DNA of 64,000 nt from Ahaetulla prasina (taxonomy: Eukaryota; Chordata; Lepidosauria; Squamata; Colubridae), in assembly GCF_028640845.1 (NCBI RefSeq), contig NC_080546.1, positions 19,623,020 to 19,687,019 of the forward strand. The letters are read 5' to 3'. Both the position numbers and the translations under genes were made by a program. Position 1 is the stretch's first letter. Each line of letters opens with the position of its first letter. This document shows, piece by piece, positions 63,471 to 64,000 of the stretch. The notes beneath the pieces were generated by a model, which had not been told where the DNA came from, ran no database searches, and worked only from the letters and a program-made list of their open reading frames with translations.

Positions 63471-63615
63471 CTAAAAATTTTCCCTACTGGTTCTGTGGGC
63501 ATGGCTTAATTGGTGGGCATGGCTTGGTGGTCAGATGGCTTGGTGGGTGTGGCCAATAACAATAAATAATAAAAATAATAAACAAAGTATAAAAAACAAT
63601 AAGAGGTACCAAAAG

Positions 63616-63957
63616 CCAACTTTCACACTTTACACACACACAACACAACACAACACAACTGACTCATACACAATGTAAAAGCAGCTGCACTTCACACTTC
63701 ACATAGCCACAAATAGCTCAAAAACCAACTTTCACACTTTACACACAACACAACACAACTGAACTGACTCACACACAATGTAAAAGCATCTGCACTTCAC
63801 ACTTCACATAGCCACAAAAAGCTTAAAAACCAACTTTCACACTTTACACACACACAACACAACTGATTCACACACAATGTAAAAGCAGCTGCACTTCACA
63901 CTTCACATAGCCACAAAAAGCTCAAAAACCAACTTTCACACTTTATACACACACAAC
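63616..63957. repeat. About 100-bp minisatellite, 3+ units
   Basis: Units begin at 63616, 63725, 63830 and 63929 with CCAACTTTCACACTTTA. Spacing falls from 109 to 105 to 99 bp because the internal CA/CAACA tract shrinks. The rest of the unit (AATGTAAAAGCAGCTGCAC, TTCACATAGCCACAAA) is nearly unchanged. Confidence 0.92.

Positions 63958-63992
<35 letters not shown>
63958..63992. repeat. (CA)n microsatellite
   Basis: About 16 CA units that end the minisatellite. Confidence 0.93.
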
Positions 63993-63994
<2 letters not shown>

Positions 63995-64000
63995 ATGCCA

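Larger units (their letters stand above)
63472..64000 (+). mobile_element. hAT element left part, with internal minisatellite
   Basis: CAGGGGTGAAATCTAAAAATT and CTACTGGTTCTGTGGGCATGG match the left ends of the elements at 18540, 20643 and 49142. The right end is beyond the window. Confidence 0.65.

Noticed and set aside
63616..63957. CRISPR array
   Set aside because: The units repeat over their whole length with no unique spacers, and the genome is a vertebrate.

Overview
The window looks like non-coding DNA of a squamate reptile, most likely a snake. This is inferred from its repeats: Bov-B, L2, CR1-like and L1 LINEs on both strands, Sauria-type SINEs with a Bov-B-like tail, CR1/L3-type LINEs ending in (ATTCT)n arrays, many short hAT elements, and (TATC), (TTTA) and (GGAA) microsatellites. 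I recognise no host protein-coding exon, rRNA gene or true tRNA gene. Nearly all open frames are transposon fragments, their antisense shadows, or translations of microsatellites.

Layout. 1-8.7 kb: Bov-B end, SINEs (one split by a CR1/L3 insertion), an interstitial telomere array split by a small hAT element, a CR1 tail and a CR1-like LINE. 10-22.9 kb: cluster of LTRs (one truncated, five complete), Sauria SINEs, palindromic MITEs and hAT elements. 22.85-25.76 kb: a fresh 1.45-kb tandem duplication. 26-36 kb: a Bov-B nested in an older insertion, hAT and Tc1/mariner elements, and a dispersed duplication whose second copy is the empty site of a hAT insertion. 36-47.6 kb: CR1/L3 LINE, four hAT elements, another solo LTR, a GC-rich L2 with a nearly intact reverse transcriptase and a CR1-like LINE carrying two small insertions. 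48.9-51.5 kb: a four-element nest. 54-60.8 kb: two 2.9-kb L1 elements, both with 5' end, poly(A) and perfect 17-bp target duplications but lacking most or all of ORF2. 61-64 kb: two solo LTRs and a minisatellite that runs off the end.

What stands out. (1) Eight complete solo LTRs, with 5-bp duplications, and one truncated LTR fall into four families. In each the frame opening directly at the LTR start (phase T|GTT|GTG) encodes an acidic, Pro/Ser/Glu-rich peptide followed by an Arg-rich RRxxRR patch. This suggests an internal gene that reads into the 3' LTR. Two families also share an AP-1-like site exactly 20 bp from the TATA box. (2) The two ORF2-deficient L1s resemble mammalian half-L1 (HAL1) elements. 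(3) A palindrome and a local duplication each preserve unoccupied target sites, so the hAT and LTR insertions there can be proven within the window.

Coordinates of element ends were read by eye. Where a target-site duplication was found the ends should be exact; elsewhere they are approximate.
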